IMG/VR virus record: IMGVR_UViG_3300049855_000070
Location: 1-40,023 of that record
DNA length: 40,023 nt
Strand: one strand, 5' to 3'
From: a virus
The notes beneath the pieces are model-generated. The model was not told where the DNA came from, searched no databases, and worked only from the letters and a program-made list of their open reading frames with translations. This document shows, piece by piece, positions 26,102 through 34,326 of this stretch. A program made the position numbers and the translations under genes. The stretch's first letter is position 1. Each line of letters starts with the position of its first letter.

Positions 26102-26789
26102 GATATATACTCCAAACTTGTTTATTTGGCATTAAACCAAGATCAACTTTAAGTTTTGGAGTAACTATGTTAGTATCCTCTATTCCAGCCTTAAGTTCTT
26201 TCGCTAGTCTAACCACAGAGGCAGATATGACTCCTTTTGTATACAGGTCAGCTATTCTAGGAGCTAGGTTATACTCTAACATCTCTTGGTAACCTGCAGG
26301 TAAGGCTAGTGTCGTAGCCAAAGTTACCTGAGCAAACTGTTTCCACGAAGTAATGAACAGGGTGGCTGCGTTGGTTGGCACAGGCCAAAGATAGATAGTT
26401 GCTAGAGGGTATGTTGGATGGTAAAAGATTTTCTGTGGATAGTCTTGAGTTTGCGCTTTATAAGCAATTTCCCTGTACTCTTGGTCATTTAGTAGAGTAA
26501 GGGGAGTATCGACGTTATTCGAGTCTCTAATTTGGGCACTCTCTAATCGCTGTGGACGAGTTGTGTTGAAAACTCCACTTGAACCAATTGTATAGCTTGC
26601 AGTGTTTGCAACTATTGGAAAGTTTTCTGCATTCATGTTGAATATCATCAGCCTGTTATTGGACATAGTATCCAACATAGCATTTAAGGCGTCAAGGCCG
26701 TTATTTGCTTCTTCTCCTTCTAAAGGATCAATAGCAGAGCCAATTCCACAAAGTAAGAAAGACTTCTTTACTAACTCAAGAACAGTCAT
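26094..26789 (-). CDS. P22 gp4-like tail accessory factor (head-tail connector)
   Basis: The 231-residue protein matches P22 gp4-type connectors. It has an N-terminal helix TVLELVKKSFLLCGIG, then LNAMLDTMSNNRLMIF, a SYTIGSSGVFNTTRP beta segment, and YPLATIYLWPVPTNA, typical of the family. The C-terminal LPAGYQEMLEYNLAPRIA helix also fits. Gp4 binds under the portal and starts tail assembly. Its start overlaps the glycosyltransferase-like stop as ATGA. P22 gp4 also has lytic transglycosylase activity, but I see no clear catalytic motif here. Confidence 0.8.
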   Translation of the reverse strand: MTVLELVKKSFLLCGIGSAIDPLEGEEANNGLDALNAMLDTMSNNRLMIFNMNAENFPIVANTASYTIGSSGVFNTTRPQRLESAQIRDSNNVDTPLTLLNDQEYREIAYKAQTQDYPQKIFYHPTYPLATIYLWPVPTNAATLFITSWKQFAQVTLATTLALPAGYQEMLEYNLAPRIADLYTKGVISASVVRLAKELKAGIEDTNIVTPKLKVDLGLMPNKQVWSIYRG

Positions 26790-27472
26790 CTGCGTGCTCC
26801 CGGTTGGCGAAGTAAGAACTTGTGGAAGTTACCTTTATACCCGATATACTTGCCATCTTTATCTTTGGCGTAGTGGGTTATATCGAGGTTTGGAACGATG
26901 AACATCTGCCCACCGCAATCAATCCAATTGCGACTAAAGGCGTAATCTTCTCCGTACCATACACCCTTGTGGGCTCCGTGGTTAAATAAGTCAATAGATG
27001 GATTCCATTTATCTCCAAACACAAGGTCTGGATATGCTTCCATAAACTTCCAAATAGCTTTTCTTGTTACTTTTAAAAAGCCTGCTGGAACTCTATCTGC
27101 GTAAATAGCTCCGTCTTTTCTTAAACGTGAGTAACCGCCTGATGTAGTACAGACGGCCCCCATATACTTTTCTTCGTCTTGCTTAAATCGGTAGGTTCCT
27201 GCAACCACGTCTCCTTCAGTTTCAAGTAGAGTAAGCAAGTCTTTGGGTCTCCAGCCTAAATCATAGTCTAGGTAAATTATAACGTCTGCGCCAGCATCGA
27301 GTGCTTTGCGAGTCATTATAGCCCTAGCTGCAGAAATATATGGATTCCCAATTTCGTGCACTATACCTTCTTCCCAACCAGCGGCCTTAATTAGGGGGAT
27401 GGATTTCTCCAATGACCTAATATATGGCTTAGTTGGGCCTGAAAGGGATGGGTTGCAGAAAATAACCTTCAT
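26786..27472 (-). CDS. GT-A type glycosyltransferase-like protein (228 aa)
   Basis: The 228-residue protein has features of GT-A glycosyltransferases. An N-terminal Rossmann-like strand is followed by ISAARAIMTRKALDAGAD, then the likely metal-binding triad DYD (in VIIYLDYDLGW) at the end of a beta strand. It continues with VVAGTYRFK, PAGFLKVTRKAIW, and a later GEDYAFSRNWIDCGG segment with an acidic pair. Such proteins transfer sugars from nucleotide-sugars; similar phage proteins lie between head and tail genes. Acceptor unknown: virion protein, host surface or DNA. It starts three bases after the 78-residue gene. Confidence 0.72.
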   Translation of the reverse strand: MKVIFCNPSLSGPTKPYIRSLEKSIPLIKAAGWEEGIVHEIGNPYISAARAIMTRKALDAGADVIIYLDYDLGWRPKDLLTLLETEGDVVAGTYRFKQDEEKYMGAVCTTSGGYSRLRKDGAIYADRVPAGFLKVTRKAIWKFMEAYPDLVFGDKWNPSIDLFNHGAHKGVWYGEDYAFSRNWIDCGGQMFIVPNLDITHYAKDKDGKYIGYKGNFHKFLLRQPGARR

Positions 27473-27475
27473 GAC

Positions 27476-27712
27476 TTAGGCTGCGCCTTTCCAAAGACCA
27501 AGAGCTGTCAACGTGTTCATGATCTCTTGGATCACTGCAAGTTGGGTAGCTCCGAACGAAGTGGAAACCGCAATGTTCGTAGTCGCTTGGTTAGAAGAAG
27601 CTCGCTGAGCAACCGGAGCCACACCATAGTGACCAATAAGGTCAGCTGTGCTTTGGCCAAACATGGTTCCATCAGGATTGAGGTCTGAGAGGTGTTTATA
27701 CTTAGTTCCCAT
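27476..27712 (-). CDS. Small head-associated protein (78 aa)
   Basis: This 78-residue protein has LNPDGTMFGQSTADLIGHYGVAPVAQR (here LNPDGTMFGQSTADLIG and HYGVAPVAQR). The pattern is common in short phage genes directly downstream of coat-protein genes, often called head fibre or decoration proteins. It ends with a helix (LAVIQEIMNTLTALGLWKGAA, from about residue 57). A structural role is inferred from position, not proven. It begins 15 bases after the coat-protein stop with AAGGATG upstream. Confidence 0.6.
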   Translation of the reverse strand: MGTKYKHLSDLNPDGTMFGQSTADLIGHYGVAPVAQRASSNQATTNIAVSTSFGATQLAVIQEIMNTLTALGLWKGAA

Positions 27713-27727
27713 TTGTCACATCCTTTC

Positions 27728-28945
27728 TTATTTACCGTAGATTAGTACGGCATGGTTATCGCGAAGCACTTTCTTCCCGTAAAGAACGTCGATACGGCAA
27801 GGGAACTGATCATTGATGATTTCCGAAGCGCGCCAAATGCGCATAGAGATTCCGTCAAACACTTCGCGAGCTGCGAAATGAGCGTCGGTAGGCAATTCAA
27901 GATCAGCAGACACGAAGGTCATGAAGTCTTCTTGGAATGCCAAACTCAGTCCGTAGTTAGTGTTTATTGCGCCAGTCTGCAAGAACGATACCGCTACACC
28001 ATTAGCCATAGCAGCAGAGCAGTTCTTATTTACGCCAGTGATGACGATTGCAGGAGCAAAGGAAATGGTATGAGCACCACCGCCAGTAGCAGTTGCATCG
28101 GCTGTGATTACAAACTGCTTCAAGTCACCATAAGCAGTACCAGTTTCTGGGTTAACTTCGTAGCAACCAACAACCGTGAAGGTCTGACCGGCCTTTAGAG
28201 TACCGCTAGCAGTACAACCAGAAAGAACCAAGGTCGAACCGGAGGAAACTGCACCGTTAACAATAGGCGTGGTGTCCGTGGTGCTTCCAAAAAGAATGGA
28301 AGGTGTCAATTGAGACATATTCCAGTTTTTGAATCCCAAAGAACCACTTGGTACCATTGCGTTGTTGAAGGCGTCGCTTACCTTGCCGTTCGGATTGAAC
28401 AAGCCAGACATAGCCTTAACACCAGAAGCTTCTGCTCCAGGGGTAAGGATAATGTTTCGACCCATACGAGGGGCAAGCTGCTCATTCAGCTTCTGTTGAG
28501 CAGCGAGAGGAGTTGCGATGTCGGTGAAGTTAGTACCAGCAGTACCAACGCGAGCATTGATCAGGGGCAAGACGCTCGTGAGAACATCGGATTCGATTTC
28601 AGCAGCCAAACGGGACATTGCGGGTTGCAAATATCGTTTGCTGAACTCATCGATGGTAAGAGTAAGTTCAATTGCCGAAAAATCCATGTCCACGCCTTTT
28701 TGCGTAGCCACGGTGAGAATCTGAGAAGCCTCAGAAACTATATTGGTTTGCATGGTTTTTCCAGTTCGAACTGGAAACTTGTTGGGCATACGGATGGTCA
28801 AGTTCTGACCAATCTTTGCTCCAGTTTTTGCAAACTGTGAATCGTACTGACGGTTTAGACCCCGAATAAACGGCATCTCCGAGTGCAGCACACGAAGTGC
28901 CTCTCTCGTGATGGCCGTTGGGGTCAATAGTGTATTATCTGCCAT
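27728..28945 (-). CDS. Major capsid protein, P22 coat (gp5) type
   Basis: This 405-residue protein resembles the P22 coat-protein branch of the HK97 fold. The N-terminus has LTPTAITREALRVLHSEM and the Y..QF...GAKIGQ segment, followed by the P-domain (LTLTIDEFSKRYLQPAM). An insertion of roughly residues 225-330, rich in Gly/Thr/Val with paired cysteines, is in the place of the P22 telokin-like I-domain. The C-terminus has PCRIDVLYGKKVLRDNHAVLIYG, typical of the family. It follows the scaffold gene with AAAGGAAAG upstream of the ATG. Confidence 0.9.
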   Translation of the reverse strand: MADNTLLTPTAITREALRVLHSEMPFIRGLNRQYDSQFAKTGAKIGQNLTIRMPNKFPVRTGKTMQTNIVSEASQILTVATQKGVDMDFSAIELTLTIDEFSKRYLQPAMSRLAAEIESDVLTSVLPLINARVGTAGTNFTDIATPLAAQQKLNEQLAPRMGRNIILTPGAEASGVKAMSGLFNPNGKVSDAFNNAMVPSGSLGFKNWNMSQLTPSILFGSTTDTTPIVNGAVSSGSTLVLSGCTASGTLKAGQTFTVVGCYEVNPETGTAYGDLKQFVITADATATGGGAHTISFAPAIVITGVNKNCSAAMANGVAVSFLQTGAINTNYGLSLAFQEDFMTFVSADLELPTDAHFAAREVFDGISMRIWRASEIINDQFPCRIDVLYGKKVLRDNHAVLIYGK

Positions 28946-28979
28946 TTTCTTTCCTTTTTAAAAATTTAAAACAAACTAG

Positions 28980-29816
28980 CTAATTTCCACGCTTAGCTAT
29001 GTCAGCGTTTCGACGACGCATCCATTCATCAGTTGAGAGTTTGTCTTGAAGACCACTAGGTACCACCGTTCCACGCCTTGTGCCGGAATTCACTGGCTTG
29101 GGTGCGTTCGTCTTTTTTGGTGATAACAGGGTTGTCAATCGCGCAGATATTTGACCAATCTCAGTAGCTTGTTCATAAGGATCTCTCATGCGAGCAATTT
29201 TGTCCGCAATGTGAGGATTTTTACCTAAATAGTAAGCAATGTCTGGTCCATTTTTAGTACGAAGCATAGCTGCGCGCATGTGACCACTAACCTTGACTTC
29301 ATCGTTCTCATGAACGACTTCATCGTAGTCGTGATAACGTCCTCGAGCAGTATCTTCCCTATCTTCCCAGGCGTCGAATAACTCGCTTTCAAACGTTTGC
29401 GCTTGTTTACGAGCTTCTCTTTCCGTTTGGCCATTAAGAGTCTTCTTAGCCTCTTGACGTCCAGCCCAAGCCCCTAAAGCTTTATGATAGTCCTTAGGTT
29501 CTTTAAACTTCGGATCGTTTTCGTCTGGTTCTGGATCTTCTTCACTTGAACTAGAAGATTGAGATTCTCCCTTTGGCGCCGATTGAGCTAATTGACTCGC
29601 GAGTTCCTTGTTTTTACGCAATAACTCTCTAATCCTTTTACCCGAACGATCGCTTTTAGGTTTCTTCTCGTCTTCACCTTCCTTAGATTCCTTATCTTCA
29701 CTACCTTCTACATCTTCCTTAGGTACTTCACCTTTGGGTTCCTGATTATCAGCATCGCTGCCTTCTTCGGAATTAAGATATGACAAGTCTTCATTTTCAT
29801 CTGCAACATTACTCAT
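28980..29816 (-). CDS. Scaffolding protein
   Basis: The 278-residue protein lies between portal and coat genes and is highly charged, low-complexity and acidic in its first 110 residues (repeated E/D/K/S). It then has a predicted helical middle and a basic C-terminus with NSGTRRG and WMRRRNADIAKRG. This composition and position match P22 gp8-type scaffolding proteins, which bind coat protein through a short basic C-terminal helix-turn-helix and leave the procapsid. The start is two bases from the portal stop. Confidence 0.8.
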   Translation of the reverse strand: MSNVADENEDLSYLNSEEGSDADNQEPKGEVPKEDVEGSEDKESKEGEDEKKPKSDRSGKRIRELLRKNKELASQLAQSAPKGESQSSSSSEEDPEPDENDPKFKEPKDYHKALGAWAGRQEAKKTLNGQTEREARKQAQTFESELFDAWEDREDTARGRYHDYDEVVHENDEVKVSGHMRAAMLRTKNGPDIAYYLGKNPHIADKIARMRDPYEQATEIGQISARLTTLLSPKKTNAPKPVNSGTRRGTVVPSGLQDKLSTDEWMRRRNADIAKRGN

Positions 29817-29818
29817 TT

Positions 29819-32068
29819 TTACGTCTCCTCGACGGGCTGACCCATTGATTCCAACTCCTGCGGAGCCTCACTAGGAGGATTAGCGTCAGTTGGTCCCTGT
29901 TGGGCACTCTCTGCAGGCAGTGCAGCTTCCGGGCCGAGTTCTTTTTCTTCTTGCGCAAGCCCGAGCTCAGCCATACGGGTGCGAAGGTCTTTGAGTTGAC
30001 CCTGCATATCCCCAATAATCTTGGGGTCCATCTTATTAATAATGGCTATCTGCAGTTTAGCGTCAACGTCCATTTCAGCAATACGAAGTTTAGCAGCAGT
30101 TTCGGCTGACTTGTCGTCTAACTGTGCTTGACAATCCATTAATTTTTGAGAAAGATCAGCTACAACTTGTTGCAATTGTGCAGAGCGCTGAGTTGCCTCA
30201 GCAGTTTGCTGCTGCATCTGCATCATAGCTTCTTTCATCTTCTCTTCACCAGATTGCTCTATCTTCTCAAGTTCTTCTGGAGGTATAAGACCTGGGTTCT
30301 TCAGGGAAATAGCTTTACGTAGTCGTTTGGCTAGTTCTTGTGATCCTGGGACATCCCAATTTTGAGCAATAATATCCCCAGCAACATCAATCATCCCAGG
30401 ATTAGCTCTAGCTAGTTCTACCATCAAAGCAGATGCTTCTTCACGTTTAGAAGCAAATGAGGGGCCTGAGTCCACATAAACGTCGTACTTACCTACTCCT
30501 AGGGTATAGTAGTTACCGTTTTGATCAGGTGTTAACCTATTGATCTCAATGATCTTAGCTTGCATATCTTCGCCGAGAATACGAACTCGACGATTTGTGT
30601 CATAGATAACTGGGTATATACCCAAGAGTATACGACCAGTATAAGCAACAGCTCGACCATGGTTATCCATGAAGTGATAGTTCGACAACTGAGACGCTGT
30701 TTGTCTGTTCCGAATAGCGACGCCAGTAGTTTCGTTGCTCTTTTGACCAAGAGCCGACGGATAGATACCCGTTGTTTGATATAAATCTTCGCGAGCAAGA
30801 TTAATCTCATTAGTTACCCCAGTAGGTATAGAAGGAAATGGCTGGCGCTGCGGAGGAGGCGCTAGGTGACCATCTATAGAAACGGGGTCGTACTCCAAGA
30901 ATGCATGGTTGTCAACATTGGCTGAGGCCCACTTGGATTCTTGTGTTTTAAATTGACCTTTAGCTCCAATATAGGGAGTCTTAGGTGCAAGAGCAACCAT
31001 CTCAGTTGAAGCTGTACGCCAGAAGTTATACATCTGCTGAGCATCTTTAGAGAAGCGAGTAAGCGACGCGTAGATGGTCTTTCCATCAATAAGATACTCT
31101 TCACCAAAGTCTGGTACTATAGGAATATATTTACCTGGGAAGATTCCTTCTTCAAGGATTTCCACAGCGTTCATTTTGTACCACTCGATGCGGCATTCTT
31201 TTAAATTCTTGGAATCAACCTTTTTCCAATTCTTTGGAATCTTGTGACCTTCATCCTTGAAGACCTTAACGAAGTTTCCTTGATTATCAGTATAGAGCTC
31301 TAGGGTTCTCTTAGTATACCTACGAACAAAAAACTCGGCTACCCTGACCGTTTCTTCTTGAACCCAACCAACTGAGTTTCCACTTAAGGCACTGGTAGGA
31401 TAACCTACAGCAGCAGAGTTTGGATAGTCTTCTTCATAGACCTTCTTGGGGATGTCTTCAAACACAAAAGCAAAGTTGGCATCTGAACCATCTGCTTCTT
31501 GGATAAATGGGTCATATACGACCTTATTAATGTCCTTGATCCTTTTGATATAGGCTTCTAGTTCAAATGAACCTTCATCTTCGTAGTCAGTCGTTATTCT
31601 CCAGAAGCCCAACCCCGCCCGGACCGCCCAGTCGAAGCCCGTGTCGTACGCTTGCTGCGCGTTCGAGATGTTTTCCGTGTGCCGAACAAGCCCTTGATAT
31701 ACTTCAGCAGTTGCAATATCAGAGGAGTCATCAAAAGGACGGACACGAATGCGGTGACGATTTTGGCGTTGGTCATTGGTTACCTGCCTTACAAATTGTG
31801 GGAGCTGGTTGATGGTTAGACAGGGTCGGCCGGACCCCTCTCTGTCATTCTTAATGTTCTGAGGCCACTGGTCAATACCAGCAATAAATCGAACATCATC
31901 ATTTCCAGCTGTGTAAACATCTTGCCAAATCTTATTAGCTACGTCAAACAACTCAAGACCCTCATCGAGGATCTTCTGTTTACGGGCTCGCTCTTCTTCG
32001 CCGTCTTCCTGGCCTAAGTCTTCATTTTTCTCAAGTTGTTTGAACTTGTTTTCTTCTAACGCATCCAT
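29819..32068 (-). CDS. Portal protein, P22 gp1 type
   Basis: This 749-residue protein fits the P22-like portal family in length and order. It has the conserved start region DVRFIAGIDQWPQNIKND, then GRPCLTINQLPQFVRQVTNDQRQNR in pieces (GRPCLTINQLPQF and VRQVTNDQRQNR), and AGLGFWRI. It continues with VVYDPFIQEADGSDANFAF and TGIYPSALGQKSNETTGVAI. The last ~120 residues form a long coiled-coil-like Gln/Glu/Lys-rich helix that may correspond to the P22 portal barrel. It forms the dodecameric DNA entry ring. Its ATG overlaps the large-terminase nuclease gene by 13 bases. Confidence 0.9.
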   Translation of the reverse strand: MDALEENKFKQLEKNEDLGQEDGEEERARKQKILDEGLELFDVANKIWQDVYTAGNDDVRFIAGIDQWPQNIKNDREGSGRPCLTINQLPQFVRQVTNDQRQNRHRIRVRPFDDSSDIATAEVYQGLVRHTENISNAQQAYDTGFDWAVRAGLGFWRITTDYEDEGSFELEAYIKRIKDINKVVYDPFIQEADGSDANFAFVFEDIPKKVYEEDYPNSAAVGYPTSALSGNSVGWVQEETVRVAEFFVRRYTKRTLELYTDNQGNFVKVFKDEGHKIPKNWKKVDSKNLKECRIEWYKMNAVEILEEGIFPGKYIPIVPDFGEEYLIDGKTIYASLTRFSKDAQQMYNFWRTASTEMVALAPKTPYIGAKGQFKTQESKWASANVDNHAFLEYDPVSIDGHLAPPPQRQPFPSIPTGVTNEINLAREDLYQTTGIYPSALGQKSNETTGVAIRNRQTASQLSNYHFMDNHGRAVAYTGRILLGIYPVIYDTNRRVRILGEDMQAKIIEINRLTPDQNGNYYTLGVGKYDVYVDSGPSFASKREEASALMVELARANPGMIDVAGDIIAQNWDVPGSQELAKRLRKAISLKNPGLIPPEELEKIEQSGEEKMKEAMMQMQQQTAEATQRSAQLQQVVADLSQKLMDCQAQLDDKSAETAAKLRIAEMDVDAKLQIAIINKMDPKIIGDMQGQLKDLRTRMAELGLAQEEKELGPEAALPAESAQQGPTDANPPSEAPQELESMGQPVEET

Positions 32069-32787
32069 GAGCCCCTCCCGAGGTAGGATTTCTCATAGAC
32101 ACGAGTAGTCTCATGCGGTTTAACACAAGCCACAGCTAATCCGGAAACGTGATTGTATCTCCACGAATCCATGATATGGTCGTTTTTCTTAACGACCTTA
32201 CCTTTCTCATCTCGGCGATACAAACGAATCTCTCCGAAGAATGGGGTGCATGACTCAAAGACCTTTACTTTACCAGCTGAGAGGTCTTGCCAGACGTTAA
32301 GCAAGCCGGACTCTACTGAGTTCTTGGCCTTAGTGATATTGAGCCCTAGACCCTTGTAAATATCAAACAACTTTGAGCCATCAAACTGACCGCTAATATT
32401 GGCCGCGGGATCAATTACTCCGGGAATCCAATCCCCAGGAGCTTTAATAGCCTCGGCATGAATCGCCGGTTGCTCATGTCCAGCTTTATACACGCGGTAT
32501 ATATACTTAACACCACCATCGAGATCATAGGCATACCACTGAGCCGCAGTCCAGTTCCAACCTACGTCCATTCCATAAGAACGAGGCCAGTGGTCAGGGA
32601 TTGCGAAGTCCGCTATTTTATAACTATCCTCGCCGACTGGATAAATGGCTCCAGAACCTAGCTGAGGAATCCCTTTAGAACGAGCGTCGCGTTGAAAGGC
32701 GGGAATACTTTTGAGTAGTTCTTCTTTAGTCGCGTTGTCTAGATGTGGGACATCATCCCAACCAGCCATTACAACAAACTTACTCAT
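32056..32787 (-). CDS. terL: Large terminase, nuclease part (split gene)
   Basis: This 243-residue frame encodes only the RNase H-like headful nuclease half of a large terminase. It starts KFVVMAGWDDVPHL, then has GMDVGW with D74, VIDPAA with D126, and DHIMDSWRY with D203 and D207 as the probable metal ligands. The ATPase half is in a different frame just upstream. The ATG at 32787 overlaps the ATPase stop as ATGAGTAA and has its own ribosome site (AGGGAG, six bases upstream). It may be a separate subunit, or the 3' half of a gene joined by frameshifting or broken by an indel. Confidence 0.85.
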   Translation of the reverse strand: MSKFVVMAGWDDVPHLDNATKEELLKSIPAFQRDARSKGIPQLGSGAIYPVGEDSYKIADFAIPDHWPRSYGMDVGWNWTAAQWYAYDLDGGVKYIYRVYKAGHEQPAIHAEAIKAPGDWIPGVIDPAANISGQFDGSKLFDIYKGLGLNITKAKNSVESGLLNVWQDLSAGKVKVFESCTPFFGEIRLYRRDEKGKVVKKNDHIMDSWRYNHVSGLAVACVKPHETTRVYEKSYLGRGSWMR

Positions 32788-33544
32788 CTGAGTCTCCCTC
32801 GGAATCGAGGCGTGACCCGGAAGAATCGAACCCAGGAATAAGGCCATTATCCAAATAGAGCATGACGACATCAGACATGCCTTCCATTGGTGTAAATGTG
32901 CAGATAACCATTCCATTGACCGTCATTGTCCTTATTAAGCACTCTGTGTAGATGTCAAGAGGGGGTTCTTCATCGAGCCAGGCAACATGCCTCTCTTCAC
33001 CCTCAAAAGCCACTCTTCGTTGGTCATAGGACTTAAGGGTGATGAGGCTGGTTCCTCCGGTAATGTGCTCAAGGTAGATAAGCTCAACCGCATCTTGGAT
33101 TCCAGCCTTTGGAGTATGTCTCTTAATGCAGTCCTGTGGGATAAGTCCGGTCCCAAATTCTCCAACTGGCCCGAGTAGTTTAGCTTGGATAATATCTCGT
33201 GTAGTTTTTCCAGTTGTTCCAGAACATACAGCTGAGATGGGATGCTCAAAGCGTCTTCCTTCCCACCACTCAGGGTATCGACCAGTAGCGTGGAGAACCG
33301 TCTCGTAGCCACCAACACCCTCTGTTTTACCGACGCGATTAGCCGCGAGCATAAGTCTTTCACGGTTGTCCACCCCCGCCCGAAAGAACTCCAGGTGCTT
33401 CTGATATAACTCCCTCCGTAACGGTCCCCTGTCCGGATAGTACTTCTTGATCTTGTTCCTCTTCCGGCGATCCATCTCCATCGCTAGTAATTCGGGGCTT
33501 GGCAACCCGTTGAGTGAGGGCAAGGAAGGAGGCAAGTTCGTCAT
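32780..33544 (-). CDS. terL: Large terminase, ATPase part (split gene)
   Basis: This 254-residue frame encodes the packaging motor ATPase: Walker A LAANRVGKTEG (around 67-76), Walker B VAWLDEE (D191, E192), and a coupling motif CTFTP at 215-219. The frame stops at TAA 32780-32782, soon after the FTP motif and a short acidic tail (DSEGDSDE). A typical large terminase would continue into the nuclease domain here. The nuclease lies in the +1 frame, starting inside this stop. I chose ATG 33544; the start lies inside the small-terminase gene, which overlaps it by about 185 bases. That is a large overlap for real genes, so the exact start is uncertain. Confidence 0.85.
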   Translation of the reverse strand: MTNLPPSLPSLNGLPSPELLAMEMDRRKRNKIKKYYPDRGPLRRELYQKHLEFFRAGVDNRERLMLAANRVGKTEGVGGYETVLHATGRYPEWWEGRRFEHPISAVCSGTTGKTTRDIIQAKLLGPVGEFGTGLIPQDCIKRHTPKAGIQDAVELIYLEHITGGTSLITLKSYDQRRVAFEGEERHVAWLDEEPPLDIYTECLIRTMTVNGMVICTFTPMEGMSDVVMLYLDNGLIPGFDSSGSRLDSEGDSDE

Positions 33545-33899
33545 CAGTGAGATCCGCCAGTCGGTCCATCTGAGCATTGATTATCAGGGTGGATGTGTTC
33601 TGCTCGGCGGGCATGTCTACTACTATCGGCATTTTGCGGTGTATATAAGGCGAAGCGGCTTTGGCGCAATCGACTCGTATATCTAAAGGCACCGTATCGT
33701 TGTTCATGGTCTCTATTAGAAACATGAGAGGCAGCTTGCAGTTTGACTTGATTATCTCTGCTGCAAAATCCCGCATATACGAAGGGATACGCTTGGTTAA
33801 TACCCGCTGTTCGAAGGCCGCTACTGTCGAGCCTGGCTTCCTGCCGCGTGGATTTGGGTTCCATTTTGGTGAACTCGGGTTTAATTTTGGTGTGTCCAT
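33360..33899 (-). CDS. Small terminase-like protein (179 aa)
   Basis: The 179-residue protein is the first gene of the late arm. It has a proline/arginine-rich N-terminus (NPNPRGRKPGS), followed by LPLMFLIETMNND and DIRVDCAKAASPYIHRKMPIV, a stretch seen in phage small-terminase-like proteins next to large terminase genes. The C-terminus is acidic and Gly/Ser-rich. Small terminases recognise the packaging site; here that could be the neighbouring control region. Promoter P6 lies 24 to 58 bases upstream. There is no strong ribosome site; the untranslated leader is short. Confidence 0.7.
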   Translation of the reverse strand: MDTPKLNPSSPKWNPNPRGRKPGSTVAAFEQRVLTKRIPSYMRDFAAEIIKSNCKLPLMFLIETMNNDTVPLDIRVDCAKAASPYIHRKMPIVVDMPAEQNTSTLIINAQMDRLADLTDDELASFLALTQRVAKPRITSDGDGSPEEEQDQEVLSGQGTVTEGVISEAPGVLSGGGGQP

Positions 33900-33915
33900 A
33901 TTTATAGAATGCCGA

Positions 33916-33957
33916 TATATCTAATATACTACAATTAATCGGCTTTGTACACTAGTT
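33916..33957 (-). promoter_or_regulatory. Late promoter P6 (leftward)
   Basis: Reading the minus strand, a -35-like TGTACA (33946-33951) is followed by exactly 17 bases and a TATATT box (33923-33928). The 14-base word AACTAGTGTACAAA around the upstream box is identical to that of the rightward promoter at 38002-38015, with the same spacing. It is placed to drive the whole late arm, starting with the small terminase ATG at 33899. The expected start site is about 33916. Confidence 0.7.
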
Positions 33958-34125
33958 TAATTACGTCGCTAGTACTTACGACGCATGTGACTTGGGTCGC
34001 TGAGTGTGTAGCTTGGACCCCGCCCCTAGGTTTTCGGTGCTCAGTTAATGGTCATCGGAGTAGAGCTATCACTAGTACGCTATAGAAGCGGGCTCCAACG
34101 TGTATACACCGGGGCCCTTGGCCTG
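33958..34125. other. Divergent control region, upstream part without genes
   Basis: This is the first part of the 829-base gene-free region between the two arms. I see no open frame worth calling. It holds a perfect 10-bp palindrome GTGTATACAC at 34100-34109 and several short GC-rich blocks, and it ends at the dyad array. It is a natural place for a packaging site next to the small terminase gene, but no pac signal can be named from sequence alone. Confidence 0.5.
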
Positions 34126-34326
34126 TTAACCTACAGGTTACGGTAACATCCATGTTACAGTGACACGCACGTTACCTCGCTGCTCGCATCTCTATCCTCT
34201 GCGATCTAAGTAACACGCACGTTACCTGGTAACCTCTACATTACGTGTAACTTCGATGTCACCTCGATTCGCGATGTATTATTCTTGTCACATGTATCTC
34301 AGATGTTACAGTAACCTTCGAGTTAA
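34126..34326. repeat. Array of eight 16-bp dyads, GTNAC-N6-GTNAC
   Basis: Eight copies of a two-fold symmetric site lie at 34126, 34143, 34160, 34210, 34229, 34247, 34294 and 34311 (each 16 bp). Half-sites are GTAAC on the left and GTTAC on the right, with at most one mismatch per half-site. The best copies are GTAACATCCATGTTAC (34143-34158), which has 7-bp arms, and GTAACACGCACGTTAC (34210-34225). Start-to-start distances are 17, 17, 50, 19, 18, 47 and 17 bases. This is the size and spacing of repeated operators or origin iterons bound by a dimeric protein. It lies next to AT-rich DNA. Two further copies occur at 35036 and 35054. Confidence 0.85.

Noticed and set aside
34126-34326. CRISPR array or tRNA-like repeats
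   Set aside because: The units are 16-bp symmetric sites with irregular spacing and no conserved direct repeat plus unique spacer arrangement.
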